Part shown: positions 22,006 through 33,565 of the stretch, in pieces
Numbering within the stretch: the stretch's first letter is position 1
Layout of the letters: the number at the start of each line of letters is the position of its first letter
Source: Ditylenchus dipsaci
Taxonomy: Eukaryota > Nematoda > Chromadorea > Rhabditida > Anguinidae
Assembly (NCBI GenBank): GCA_004194705.1
Contig: SADC01001207.1
Span: 1 to 64,000 of the forward strand
Direction of reading: 5' to 3'
DNA: 64,000 nucleotides
Translations under genes and position numbers: made by a program
The notes under the pieces: generated by a model
Databases searched by the model: none
Seen by the model: only the letters and a program-made list of their open reading frames with translations
What the model was told of the DNA's origin: nothing

Positions 22006-22629
22006 AGGGTGTGTCAAGAAATTTCCTGGTTTTGAAATGGCCATAACTTTTATCCCACAGAGATTTTCAAAATGCTCCTTTTGCCAAGCGATTTTTCACG
22101 CCGACAATATTTTTTGGTATAATGTGAAAAACACGATTTTGGCTTGATTTCCTTGTTGTTTGGGATCTGCTGAGTAGACAGCCTCTAGATAAGCCAGGCC
22201 CAATCCAAGTAAGGAAAAATGCATAATAATCATGTTTCCACATCATATACCAAAACACATTGTCAGCGACAAAAAACGGTAAAGGAACGTCTCAGTGACT
22301 TTTTCAAATAAAATAGCCACTGAAAGGCAAAAATTGATTTTTTTGAAAAAAATTGCCTCAATCCCCCTGTTCTTTTGAAAACGCCAATCAGCAGCGTTAC
22401 AAAACAACAGAGGGGACCAAGACAATTTTTTTCGAAAAATCACTTTTTGCCTTTCAGTGACTTTTTCTTCTTTAAAAATTGAACATTTCCAATATCCTGT
22501 TTCTGCATGAAGATACAGGGTGTCCCAAGAAATTTGATACACTTTGAAGTACCATAACTTTTTTATACGCTGTTTTTTGAAAATCTGTTTTTACAGATCG
22601 ATCCATTTGCAATGACATTTTTTGGCATA

Positions 22630-24262
22630 CCGTATTTTCTCTAATAATGACCCCGGGGTCATTATTTTTCAACCCCCCTCCGAGGGGGGTCATTATTAGA
22701 GAGAGGGTCATTATTAGAGAGGGGGTCATTATTTTTCAACCCTATGGCGCCGAAGGCGCCGCTAAATTTTTTTCTTATTTTTTTTCTGAAAACTATGAAA
22801 CCTTCGTTGCATTTTCGTTAATTTTGTAAAAAAATCGTTGTTCAGTGGCTTTACATTACACATTTGATTGTCACCTGTTCAATATTCAACGGTTCTCGCT
22901 CATTCGTTCAATAACTGTATTGTTTGCCGCTTGTTTCTCGCCTACTCATGTCTTACAATTACTTATCTGCTGTTAATTTTAAAATGGGCTGTCAGGAAAA
23001 TTTGCGCTCAAAAGCTTCGTCGTTCTTGGAAGATCCGGCTAATCTGGCTCTGCTCAAGCGTGTGCCGAACATCTTCGACTCAGATCAATTAGCTCAGAGG
23101 GATGCGGTCATGGAGATGAATGAGAATTGGTTGCGCGAGGAAGTGCTAGAGGAAGAGGCGGAGAGATATCGAGAGGCTGCCGAGGAGGAGGTTGGGTTTT
23201 TTACAGATGATTTGTGTGAATGATTACTTAATCTAATCTTTCCAGGTCGAAGAGCTACAGCTGCACGAAGATGAAGGGGCTCGAGTCAACCGCAAGCGAC
23301 AACGGCATAACGAGGCGTCAACTAAGCTGGAGGCAATCGACTGGGCTAAGAAAAATTCGATCCATTCGGCGGCAACAAAGTTCAACGTAGACCGGAAGGT
23401 TGTCAAGCGATGGAGGGGCAAAGAAGCAGAGATTAGGCAACAAATGTAATATTGTGATTGTTCTCAGGAATTTTCAAGTTGTTATCACTGATATCTTAAG
23501 AACACGGCTGGAAGATCAAAACGAAAGCGACTTGAACGGGGCGGTCGACCTTTTCTGGAGCCAGAACTTGATTTGGAACTAGCCAATTTCGTGAAGGAGA
23601 TGCGCGAGAACAAACGTCCCATCTCGAGAAGGATCATCACCAGCATGGCACAGGAATTCTTTCGCGGAACCGACATCAAGGTTTGTGCCTCTTTAGCTTT
23701 AGCCTTTCGGTTGGATGTAAAAGATTTTTTGATTAGGCTTCTATTGGATGGCTCAATAGTTTTCTCCTTGCAGAAGCCGCCGGAAAACTATGCCGAGGTC
23801 GTTGCTAAGTTCATTGTGCATGTGGAGCAGAGGCGCAATGCAATAAGGTTCAATTCAATTCTTGCTATGGATGAGACTGCGGTGTGGTTTGACTCCCCAG
23901 AGAACAGATGCATTGAAACAAGGGGCGCAAAGAATGTAAGTATTGTGTATCTGACTCTTTAGACAATCGTACTTGAACCTGTTTTTATTCGAAACGACGA
24001 AGAAGAGGCCGGAATTTTATGATGAAGAGATGGATCTAGAAAATGTTTTTGATGATGAGGCGTTGTTGTTTGATGTCTGATATATGCTCCTTGGATGTAA
24101 TTAAAGTTCGTTTGCTTTTATTGACATTTTGATTTTTGACTGGAAGTATGGGGGGGGTCATTATTAGAGAGGGGGTCATTATTTTTCAACCCCCTCCGAG
24201 GGGGGTCATTATTAGAGAGGGGGTCATTATTAGAGAGGGGGGCATTATTAGAGAAAATACGG
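22630..24262. mobile_element. pogo-like DNA transposon, deleted
   Basis: 1,633 bp between TA dinucleotides. TIRs start CCGTATTTTCTCTAATAATG and continue as short arrays of GGGGTCATTATTAGAGA-type units on both sides (22648-22738 and 24150-24248), separated by palindromic CCTCCGAGGGG. It carries a transposase gene lacking part of its catalytic core. Three smaller elements with the same terminal CCGTATTTCCTCTAAWA motif occur at 40908, 56072 and 60331. Confidence 0.85.
22984..24080 (+). pseudogene. pogo/Tigger-like transposase with internal deletion
   Basis: Exons about 22984-23190, 23246-23448, 23505-23680, 23774-23936 and a terminal piece near 23985-24080. The DNA-binding half is clear: KLEAIDWAKKNSIHSAATKF, then VDRKVVKRWRGKEAEI (psq/CENP-B-type helix-turn-helix), followed by GGRPFLEPELDLELANF and RRIITSMAQEFF. 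ILAMDETAVWFDSPENR holds the first catalytic Asp of the DDE domain. The exon then ends, and the next readable part is an acidic tail (FYDEEMDLENVFDDEALL) with stop TGA at 24078-24080. The region with the second and third acidic residues is missing. One junction (23448/23505) also fails to keep frame. Confidence 0.75.
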
Positions 24263-24480
24263 TATTATGTCAAAACGCAATTTTTGTTTGTTGTCCCTAT
24301 GGTTTTAGTCCTGGTTTGTGGGTCGAAACCATAGTTGTTACCAAGCAAAATCGTGTTTTTGACATTATGTACCAAAAAAGTTGTCATTGCAAATCGCGTT
24401 AGTAAAAACAGATTAAAAAAAGTGTATAAACAAACGTGGCACTTCAAGGTGAATAAAAATTTCTTGGAACACCTCTCAAA

Positions 24481-24672
24481 TTAGAAAAAAAAACGAAACC
24501 TACAGTGTAGGCAATCAAAGTCATTCTCGCATTGAATATTGACGTTATAGTCATTAGAACTCATTTTTAGTCTTCTGTCCTTGCTTTTTTTACCGCTCTT
24601 AGTTTTAGCCAGAGTTTCAGTGACAAATGCAAGCAGACATAAGAGGAGAAACAATAGCATACAAGGCTTCAT
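24481..24672 (-). CDS. Small secreted cysteine-containing peptide, possibly first exon only
   Basis: Starts at an ATG (24672) with a strong signal peptide MKPCMLLFLLLCLLAFVTE and a likely cleavage site around TLA-KT. A basic segment KTKSGKKSKDRRLKM follows, then a Cys-rich end QCENDFDCLHC. The last six residues (RFRFFF) read into an AG-GTTTCG that could be a splice donor, so the mature protein may continue. Not recognised. The Tc1-like remnant ends just 3' of it and may have cut off the rest. Confidence 0.4.
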   Translation of the reverse strand: MKPCMLLFLLLCLLAFVTETLAKTKSGKKSKDRRLKMSSNDYNVNIQCENDFDCLHCRFRFFF

Positions 24673-25061
24673 AAATCCGAAAATATAGATGATACTGCTG
24701 AATTGTCAAATTTTAAAGCTTATTCAAAAATTTAAACTATAGTCGACTCTTGGTATGCAGGTTGTTTCAAAATTTTCTGACACTTTTAAACGGTCATGAC
24801 TTTTTTACGGGTCGAATTTCCAATTTCTGTAAACAGAAATCATCTCAGTTTTTGATGGCAATTTTTTGGTATGTTAAGTCAAAAACACCTTTCTTTATTT
24901 ATTTGATTGTATCTGCTTATATGACATCAATTCCACGTAGCTGAAACACTTATCTGGTGCAGAATTTAACGAGCTTTCAAATGAATACAAATTTACTCGG
25001 GTTAGTGACCGTATAACATGCAAAATAATAGCACTTTTCAAAATTTAGTTTTTATAAGGAT

Positions 25062-26168
25062 CGAAAAATTGGCGCTACTTGCATATACACCCCCCCCCCC
25101 CTAAATCAATGGCCTCAGAAGCTCAAAAAAAAACATTGTTCTTGAGTACAGGTCAATAAAAAATTGAGTTTTGGAACCACCAAAAATACCTATTTTGACC
25201 ATTTTTGAAGGTATTTAGGGGTATTTCGGGGTGGGAAAGGACCAAAAATAGACCAATTTAGTGTAAAAAGAAGATGTTGAACATAGTTTTGTTGACCGCT
25301 TAAATAAACTCTGGAATGCATACATGTTTTATACATCCAGAGTCACTTTCGAGTTATTTGCGTCTCAGGTATGTGGGTGTGCGCATCTCAACCCCAAGCA
25401 ACCAAGCCTCCTGCGCCCCCGAAGTGGGCGTAGGGGGCTTGAGAGTTAGAGATGTGCGCACTCACTTACCTTATGGCTCATTTATAAACGTTGTCGTCGT
25501 CGCTGTCGTTGGAAAAAATGTTTTATAAAGGCACTTTTGTGCCAACCTTAACGACAACGCCAACGACGACGACAACGACAACGACGACTTATTTATAAAA
25601 AATCCAACGCCAACGACAACGGCGACGCCAACGACAACGAAATTTTTTCTTCCAAATAAGACAAATTTTGCATTTCAAGTCAGAATTTTAAGGATTAAAT
25701 ATAATCTCCACACGTTTTCCCTCAAAATCTGTACTGAAAATACGTATTTTGTCCAATTTTGAATGAAAATTTCGTTGTCGTTGGCGTCGTCGTTGTCGTT
25801 GGATTTTTTATAAATAGGTCGTCGTTGTCGCTGTCGTCGTCGTTGGCGAAAAAAAGGGTTTTATAAAAAAAATATTCCAACGACAACGACGATGACAACG
25901 ACAGCCATTAGACATAATTCTGAGCAAGACTCTTTATCAAAAATGCATTTAGAGACTATTTTTGCCCAGCTCCAGTGACCAAAACATGATAAAACAGGTA
26001 AAAAGTCAAAATTTAAAAGTGTCCAAAACTCAATTTTTTATTGACCAGAACTCAAAAATAATGTCTTTTTTGAACTCCTGAGGCCATTTTGAGTCGATAT
26101 AGGGTGTTTTAAAACACTTTTAAAAAAGTTGATTTGGGGGGGGGGTATATGCAAGTAGCGTCGAAAAA
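25062..26168. mobile_element. Palindromic element with C-run ends (contains the hexamer MITE)
   Basis: Ends GGCGCTACTTGCATATAC plus a C-run (about 25069-25101) and the mirror copy about 26130-26160. Inner arms include TGGCCTCAGAAG and its mirror. Non-coding. The centre is occupied by the 25474-25907 MITE. Confidence 0.7.
25474..25907. mobile_element. MITE with GACAAC/GACGAC hexamer-array ends and TTA duplication
   Basis: 434 bp flanked by TTA (25471-25473 and 25908-25910). Ends TGGCTCATTTATAAACG and TGGCTGTCGTTGTC, both followed by GTCGTT/GACAAC hexamer runs, with a TTTATAAA motif on each side. Unoccupied copies of the host repeat (ACTTACCTTAGACATG at about 62516) define the insertion point. 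A 3-bp TSD of this form fits PIF/Harbinger, but no transposase is present to confirm it. Confidence 0.7.
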
Positions 26169-26980
26169 TTGTTGATATCACCGTTTATTTTACAGCACTT
26201 GACTGTAATAGAAAGCGCAGAAAGTGCACATCCTTTTGATATCAAAACAAGGTAGCAAGTTCTGGGAGAAAGTAGTTTAAAAATCAACAAATTTGTCACC
26301 ACAGTCACTTTTGAGTGATTTGTGTCTGAGGTATGTGTGTGTGCGCATCTCAACTCCCCCAAGCCCCTGCGTCCCCGAAGAGGGCGCAGGGGGGAGCATC
26401 AGGCGCGTAGGCACTTACTTTAGACGTGATTCTGTGAAGTAAACTTGATCATAAATGCATATAGAGTCTATTTTTGCATATACCAAAACACATTGTCGGC
26501 TAAAAAAAGTGGCCCCTGTATTATTCACTTACCCTTCCAGTACAGCCCTTGATCCCTTCAAAAATTACTTTTCTGGTCCTTTTATATCGAAATTATTACT
26601 TAAAAATGACTTTTGACCACTCCTAAAAATCTTGATTGGGGGGGGGCAGTGTGTATATCAAAGTAGGTCCGATTTTGGGATGGGAACTTATTGGATTCGG
26701 GAGGCGGGTTTTTTTATACATTAAAAAACTTCGAAATAATCGTCTTCTAAATAATTTTTATATGCTAAAACAATAAAAAAAAGTTGTTTTGCGATACTTT
26801 TCTACATAAAAAGTTAACTTTTCAAAAAAAAACTTGTGCTCGAAACTTGACTTTTGTTTTGGGTGACCAAGGTTAACACGGAAAAGGATGCACATCCTGA
26901 AAAAACGTCCTGGTGCAGAATTTCACGCTGAGCACCATCATGAAAAAAAAATTGGAAAAAGTCACTCTATGGTGGTTAGC

Positions 26981-28956
26981 GGGTGTACCATTTTTCGTCC
27001 TTTGACAACTGGGATTATTGCCAATTCGAACTTTAGAAATTGGAATTAAAAAAATTGGCACAATGTACTATTGGGCCTTGTAACAATCGGGATTTGAAAA
27101 TTGGCGCAATGCCAAACTCGTCCAAAAGCATTTTGATTTTTCATCAACTGGGCCAAAAAGCATTTTGATTTTCTATTGAATCAAATTTTTTTATCAATCA
27201 AATTTTTATTTGAATTTTTATCAAATCGGCCAAATACTCATTTGATTTTTTATCAATTGGGTCAAATACGGATGCGGCTTTTTGTAAATCGGCCAAACGC
27301 TATTTTAATTGTACATACTTTGTTATTAAACTCTTTTTTCAGGATAATCAAAATGGGTAGCGAAAGCCACGACGAATACGATCTTTTCAGCAACTCAAGC
27401 ATGGAAGAAACTCGAAGGTCTGTTTCAATCTATGAATTTTTTTCGAAACTTCACTTGGATTTTCAGTGGGGAACTAAGCGATCAGCTTCCTGAGCATGAA
27501 ATAATTAACCGAATTCCGCGCAAAATATCAAGCCAAGTGGAGCCAAGATTCGTTACGAGTGAAAGAACTCAGCTCATCATGGTCTACTCAGGTAAATAAT
27601 CGGGTTTTTTTTCATTTGAGTTTGCAAAGCTTTAGTAACTTCAAGGATACAAGCTCTATCAAAAGGAGGTCACGAATATCTTCGACGAAAGTGGCAGGGT
27701 CTTGCACACGCAAGTCATGTACCGTTGCCGAAAGCCAAAATGTAGAAAAAGAGTATGGATGAAAAGTTCCTTTGATAAATGTATTCATAGAATACATGCG
27801 TGAGGTGAAAAAAACTTGTGTGACTTTTACAAGAAAATCGAAAAGTTTTATAGACTTGGATCGGAGGTGTGCGACCAAACGGTGAAGCTTTTTTGCCGAA
27901 ATTCGCATTGGATATCCGGAATCACAATGTAACTCTTATGCAAGACAATCCGAAATCAACAAGTGCTCTGAAATCGTGGCACAGAACACTGAATTCAGAG
28001 ATTAAGAAAAGAAAAGCTCACAGGTACTGGTCAATTCACTGTGTTGTTCGGGATGAGCTAAGTAAACCCCTTTTCAAATTTTTTTTTGAACTTTTTATGT
28101 CTTAGATGTGCATTCGAGAAACCGCTATCTCCGTCTTTTTTCTGTCCTCGATATAAATGTTAGAAGAAGGCGGAGGCTCTCAAGTATACCAGTTCTTCAA
28201 AGAGCGGTGGATGATTTTGACACTAACGCTATTTCTATGAGTCTCGCGAGGGTGTCGTATCACGTAGCCAACCGCCCTCGACACTGAAATAAGTTTTTTG
28301 TATGAATAAAGGGTTTTATATGTACACAGTCCTCACAGGTGTTCCAGTTTTTTTTCCAGGCCAAATTTTGTGAGTATTCCGAGTTTAGTCAGTTGTTGAT
28401 GGTTTATGTAGTGGATGCAGAAACAAACCATAAAGGTGGGTCGGCATAGTTTAGGCACCTTCGAGAGGATTAGAGTACCCTACAAGTAGACTGGGAATAC
28501 TATGTATGGTTTAGGTACCCTTCAGTAGCTTTGAATTGAATGGCATTAAATATAAATGCTCTTATGGTTTTTCGAGTGCCTGGAATCAAATGGCATTTTG
28601 GCCCAGTTAATAAAAATTCAAATTGCTATTTTTCCTAGTTGATAAAAAAACAAATAAGTGTTTGGCCAAGTTGATAAAAAAAATCAAAATGGTTTTTGGC
28701 CCAGTTGATAAAAATTCGAATTAGTATTTGGCCCAGTTGATAAAAAAATCAAAATAGTTTTTGGCCCAGTTGAAAAAAAACAAATAAGTATTTGGCCAAG
28801 TTGATAAAAAATCAAAATGGTTTTTGGCCCAGTTGATAAAAAAAGTCAAAATGATTTTTGCCCAATTGTGACATTGTGCCAATTTTTTTAATTCCAATTT
28901 ATAAAGTTCGAATTGGCAATAATCCCAGTTGTCAAAGGACGAGAAATGGAACACCA
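26981..28956. mobile_element. MULE-like element carrying a FLYWCH gene, tandem-array TIRs
   Basis: Flanked by GTGGTTAGC (26972-26980) and GTTGTTAGC (28957-28965), a 9-bp TSD with one mismatch. The mirror arm of the palindrome (about 30160-30170) preserves the empty site. Ends are GGGTGTACCATTTTTCGTCC and its inverse TGGTGTTCCATTTCTCGTCC. They are followed by arrays of about 30-bp units (ATTTTGATTTTTTATCAACTG type): about five on the left (27100-27310) and eight on the right (28585-28870). The only gene inside encodes a FLYWCH finger; no transposase domain is visible. Confidence 0.85.
27353..28288 (+). CDS. FLYWCH-type zinc-finger protein of a MULE-like element
   Basis: Starts at ATG 27353 with an acidic stretch (ESHDEYDLFSNSSMEET); introns begin about 27418 and 27592. 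The finger is RFVTSERTQLIMVYS-GYKLYQ, then YRCRKPKCRKRVW and CIHRIHAH, giving the C-x4-C...H-x-H pattern of FLYWCH fingers (from about 27550 to 27805). The C-terminal half is less certain; pieces NVTLMQDNPKSTSALKSW (about 27930) and VLQRAVDDFDTNAISMSLAR (about 28186-28245) are readable, with a stop near 28286 and an AATAAA at about 28304. FLYWCH fingers form the N-terminus of many MULE transposases, so this is a stripped-down transposase relative or a non-autonomous partner. The intron position inside GYKLYQ is shared with the gene at 40.55 kb. Confidence 0.6.
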
Positions 28957-31017
28957 GTTGTTAGCTGCCCTTGTGAACCATCAATATCACGAGTTTTGCC
29001 TATGCAACTTCAAAGAGGTAGAACGTGCCAATTTTCGCAATAAGTTGATCTATTATCATGTGCAAAATAAGCGCAGATTGAGAGTTATAAAATACCATAT
29101 TTTTGAAGTATTTATGACAATTTAATGAAAAAACTGAAACCATTGTGTTTTTTTTTTCAAATACGTTGTTCGTACAAAAATATGTACAAAAAAGTGTGAA
29201 AACAGTGGTTTTCAGGTTATAGTTGATACTATGAATCAGTTATCCGAGTTTTCTTTGAAAAGAAGATTGTCATGATATAGCCTTTTCAATAAAACATTTC
29301 TAAAGAATGTGAAAATTTAAAAAAAAAGTTTTAAATTAAAATTGTTCCAGTCTGTAGGATTTTTTTATCCAGACACATTTAAGAAAGTTTTTTGCTTGTG
29401 TTAAAGCTCTCACCTTACGATTAAAGGCCCAAATTTTGTTTTTTTTGTTGAGAAAAAAATTGCTTGTCAAAAAATCATTTTCGAGAATTCGATTATTTTT
29501 GACATCTTGGTAGCCATTTTCATACTTTAACCTGTTAAAATTCCGATTTAATGTTGAGCAATAGAGAAAAATTAAATGTCATGTTGTAGTACAGCTCAAC
29601 AACTACAACAAAATTGAAATTTAAGAGTATTGAGATATAGACTATAAAAAGACAGAAAATGACTAAAATTCAGTTTTTCATCATTTTTTCAAAATTTCAC
29701 ATTTTTTTAGAAACGTTTTATCGGAAAGGCTATATATAATGACAATCTTTATTTCAAAAAAACGTTTTAATAACTGAGTTTTGTAGCTCTTGAGCTGCGC
29801 TAAAACCTTGTATTAAAAAAGTGCTGACGATAAATCGAATATTCAATCAAAATAGCTGTCCCCTTGTCAAAAATAAACGAATTATCAAAAACAAATTCTT
29901 CACAAGGAATTTTTTTCTCAAAAACGGAAATGTGGGTTTTCAATCGTAAAATGAGAGCTCTCTAACAAGCATAAGCTTTTTCAAATGTGTATGGATAAAA
30001 AAATCTGCATACTAAAACAATTTCAATTAAAAAACACCCAACTCTCAATCTGCGCTTATTTTGCGCATGAAAATAGATCAACTTATTGCGAAAATTGGCA
30101 CGTCATACTTCTTTGAAGTTGCATAGGCAAAACTCGTGATATTGATGGTTCACAAGGCCAGCTAACCACCATAGAGTGATTTTTTCCAATTTTTTTTTCA
30201 TGACGGTGCTCAGCGTGAAATTCTGCACCAGGACGTTTCTTCAGGATGTGCATCCTTTTCCGTGTTAACCTTGGTCACCCAAAACAAAAGTCAAGTTTCG
30301 AGCACAAGTTTTTTTTGAAAAGTTAACTTTTTATGTAGAAAAGTATCGCAAAACAACTTTTTTTTTTATTGTTTTTAGCGTATAAAAATTACTTAGAAGA
30401 CGATTATTTAGAAGTTTTTTAATGTGTAAAAAAAACCCGCCTCCCGAATCCAATAAGTTCCCATCCCAAAATCGGACCTACTTTGATATACACACCGCCC
30501 CCCCCCCCCAATCAAGGTTTTTAGGAGTGGTCAAAAGTCATTTTTAAGTAATAATTTTGATATAAAAGGACCAGAAAAGTAATTTTTAAAGGGATCAAGG
30601 GCTGTACTTGAAGGGTAAGTGAATAATACAGGGGCCACTTTTTTTAGCTGCTTTACCATGTTTTTCATCTCGAGCCGTGGCAAAAATAGACTCTATATGC
30701 ATTTATGATCAAGTGTACTTCACAAAATCACGTCTAAAGTAAGTGCCTACGCGCCTGCTGCTCCCCCTGCGCCCTCTTCGGGGACGCAGAGGGGTTGGGG
30801 AGTTGAGATGCGCACACACACATACCTCAGACCCAAATCACTCGAAAGTGACTGTGGTGACGAATTTATTGATTTTTGAACTACTTTCTCCCAGAACTTG
30901 CTGCCTTGTTTTGATATTAAAAGGATGTGCACTTTCTGCGCTTTCTATTACAGTCAAGTGCTGTAAAATAAACGGTGATATCAACAATTTTCTGGAGTTG
31001 AGATGCCTACATACCCA

Positions 31018-31108
31018 CATACATCCGATATCCGATAACCGATATCCGGCACTTTTTCATATCCGATATCCGATCCGATATTTTTTGGTATCCGGTACAG
31101 CCCTGCCA
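31018..31108. repeat. ATCCGATATCCGAT repeat cluster
   Basis: Short direct and inverted copies of CCGATATCCGATA ending in GGTATCCGGTACAGCCCTG. It looks like a miniature array-ended element, possibly hAT-related given the CAGGGCTGTACC-like end. No TSD established. Confidence 0.5.
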
Positions 31109-31109
31109 C

Positions 31110-31915
31110 ATACCTTAGACACAAATCACTCGAAAGTGACTCTGAATGCATGAAAAAACATGCATGCCTGAGTTTTTTTATGCGGTAGGCCCCAGTATTC
31201 AAAACGTCGTTCAAGATCTTCGATTTTTTGGCCGAAAAGGTTCTCCCCCTCTTTTCCGGCCTGTAGCTTTGAGCAAGAGGCTCAGCCATCCTAAAATTAA
31301 ACGACAACCCTCGGGATTCACCGGCTGATCGGCCCGATCAGGTCAGAGTACTTATACTTTTCCGTCCACCACAAGGGGCTGGGTTTGTAAGTGCCTTCAA
31401 AGCTAAGATAATTAACACTCTTGGGTGCTTATAGGCACTATAGAAGTGGCAGATGTTTTGTCCCTTCGCCTCCCAATACAGCCGTTGATCCCTTTTAAAA
31501 TTCCATTTCTGGTATTTTTATAGTAAAATTATTGCATAAAAATGGTTTTTAGACACTTCCAAAAAATCATGGTTTTTTGTTGGGGGAGGGGGGATGGTAT
31601 ATCAAAGTAGGTCCGAGAATTGGGGTGGGTTTTATATCATAGTAGCTGTTTTGGGGGGGGGGGTGGTGGATTTATCATAGTAGCGCCAAAATATGAATGA
31701 ACACAGAAGAAATAGTTTATCTTTCAACTTGCTTTTACGAGCACATTTAATCAACGCTTTAGCTTAAAAGAGGCCAACAGCAATACATTTGTGTTACATA
31801 TGTCTAATAAAATCAATAGACAAACAGTGGCGCTAAAAAAAATTCATCAAGGCCAAACTGAAAAGGACAAATTTAGTCTTTGTATAATACACACACGGAA
31901 TTCTAGCATATAATT
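31110..31915. other. Intergenic repeat-derived sequence, no gene seen
   Basis: Contains single-sided fragments of the 26/30 kb repeat family (31440-31620, with G-runs at about 31588 and 31655). No coding features. Confidence 0.4.
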
Positions 31916-31964
31916 TTGGAAATTAATAACGGTTATGTTTTTCAGTCAAAACAACAACTACATC

Positions 31965-32140
31965 CAGAAGCGGGCATTTTTTCACAAAAAGCGCTTTTTC
32001 ACAAAAAGGGGACAGTTTTTCACAAAAAGATGGCTCTTTTTCGAAAATCGGGCAAATATTCAAAAAAACGGGCAATTTTTGGTCTTCAAAAAACGCTGTT
32101 CCTTTTTCACATAACGCGGGCACTTCTCCTTTTTGCAATC
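31965..32140. repeat. Tandem array, CTTTTTCACAAAAAG unit
   Basis: About eight degenerate copies of a 20-25 bp unit (GCGCTTTTTCACAAAAAG-like) directly before the hAT relic. Probably one terminal array of that element. Confidence 0.55.
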
Positions 32141-32169
32141 ACTCTCTACTTTCCTGCCAAGTCAAACAG

Positions 32170-33360
32170 CGCCAACAGCCATCGATGACAAGACTGCCGC
32201 TGCTGAACAAGCTTGGCGGTTCAACAAACTCTTTGGCGGTTACGCTTTTATCCGGATTTGGCGAAACAGGACTCGCTGTTTGATTGAGGTACGAACTTTG
32301 AATTTACTTTTTTATAAATAATGGGATTGTTAATTCTAGGTGTCTGCTCTCAATATTCTTCTCCAACATATTCCGGCCGATGTTTTTGAGGCAGAGGATG
32401 CTGAGCACAAATAGATGAAGATTTTCAAGGAAAACGACATGCTCACGGCCATCTACCGACTCGTCAGTGCAATTCTCTCGAGACCAGTCTCAAATTCCTT
32501 CATCGAACGGATTTTCGGAGCAGGTTTACAATACCCCCAGCACTCAGGTTTACTTGACCCCCAGCATTCAGGTTTACCTGACCCCCAGCACTCAGGTTTA
32601 CCTGACCCCAGCACTCAGCTTTACCTGACCCCCAGCACGCAGGTTCAACCACACCAATTTTGGCCAATTTTTTTCACAAAAATTTTGTTGTTTTCGTATT
32701 TTCAATTTTTGCGTCTTTCTTGTAGTGAAATTGCCCACATTATTTCTTCGACATTTCTATTCATCATTTTATTCGCTATTTTTGCTGTTTTCTGCTTCTT
32801 TTTGCTTCCGTTGCGTATTGTCTACAGCTTTATAGTATCCTTTTTGCAGATGGCTTTGCGACGCGACGGACGCTCGTCTACGAATAGATGGACATTCGCT
32901 CAGTTGGACCGACTTTCAGAAGTCAAATGAAACATATCGATTAAGTTCATCGCTTGTGTGTGTATTTTGCTTGAGATAATAAATAATTGGGTACTTATGG
33001 ATTATCGGATATCATTTTCAAATTTTGTCCCTTTCCTACCAATCTGAGTGCTGGGGTCAAGTAAACCTGAGTGCTGGGGTCAGGTAAACCTGAGTGCTGG
33101 GGGTCAGGTAAACCTGAGTGCTGGGGGTCAGGTAAACCTGAATGCTGGGGGTCAAGTAAACCTGAGTGCTGGGGTATTGTAAACCTTAGCCGGATTTTCT
33201 TACTTTGCGGTGTGCAATGGACGAAAGAGAGAAATTCGGTGGAAGTTCGAATGGTGAAAAGTCTAGTGCAAAAGAAAGTGAATTTTGAAATGTACAACTT
33301 TCTTTTGAAGAACAATGTGTTGTTAAGGAAGATTAGAGCACGGGAAAAGTACTTTTCATT
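32170..33360 (+). pseudogene. hAT transposase C-terminal part, split by an insertion
   Basis: A hAT dimerisation region in two halves. Left: AEQAWRFNKLFGGYAFIRIW, intron, VSALNILLQHIPADVFE, an in-frame TAG at about 32412, then LSRPVSNSFIERIF. Right, after the 32517-33190 insertion: RIFLLCGVQWTKERNSVEVR (from about 33191). SNSFIERIF followed by QWTKERNSV is the order expected of hAT proteins. The interruption lies exactly at the duplicated 9-mer CGGATTTTC. Confidence 0.75.
32517..33190. mobile_element. MULE-like MITE with CCCCAGCACTCAGG arrays
   Basis: 674 bp flanked by a perfect 9-bp duplication CGGATTTTC (32508-32516, 33191-33199). Left array 32530-32640: about five units of CCCCAGCACTCAGGTTTACCTGA; right array 33040-33185: about six inverted units. 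The extreme ends GGTTTACAATACCCC are shared. No convincing gene inside. Confidence 0.88.
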
Positions 33361-33565
33361 GTTTACTCACCGTTATCTGCTGTTGTTGATATAATTCTAA
33401 TAAAATTTGGATTGAAAATTGTCCTCTGCAATTTGTCTGAAATTTTGAGATTTTTGTCTGAATTTTAAGCTTGTCGAGTTGGGACCCCTGCTATTACCCC
33501 ATAATGCTGGCACACTGATGATTATATCGGAAAAAGCGAAACGCATCCAATAAAAGATGAGACTA

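Larger units (their letters stand above)
22008..24465. repeat. Tc1-like 'AGGGTGTCCCAAGAAATTT' inverted-repeat remnants around the pogo element
   Basis: ACAGGGTGTGTCAAGAAATT at 22008 and ACAGGGTGTCCCAAGAAATT at 22512 face TTTCTTGGAACACCT at about 24459-24473. The pair 22512/24473 looks like the two ends of an older element into which the pogo-like element (22630-24262) inserted. Similar single ends lie at 11618 and 24758. Confidence 0.5.
26168..31000. repeat. Giant palindrome of about 4.8 kb, partly rearranged
   Basis: The left arm (26168-26980 and 28966-29130) matches the right arm (30060-31000) in inverted orientation over several hundred bp: the GATATCAACAATTTT end, the GAGGGCGCAGG hairpin, a G-run near 26637 against a C-run near 30498, the GGTGCAGAATTTCACGCTGAG block and the ATCAATATCACGAGTTTTGC block. 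The centre (29.2-30.0 kb) is symmetric too but with blocks in swapped order. Non-coding apart from the inserted FLYWCH element. Confidence 0.8.

Noticed and set aside
33071..33394. 107-residue ORF of repeated GSGKPECW units
   Set aside because: It is a readthrough of the right terminal array of the 32517-33190 MITE; the unit length keeps the frame open by chance.
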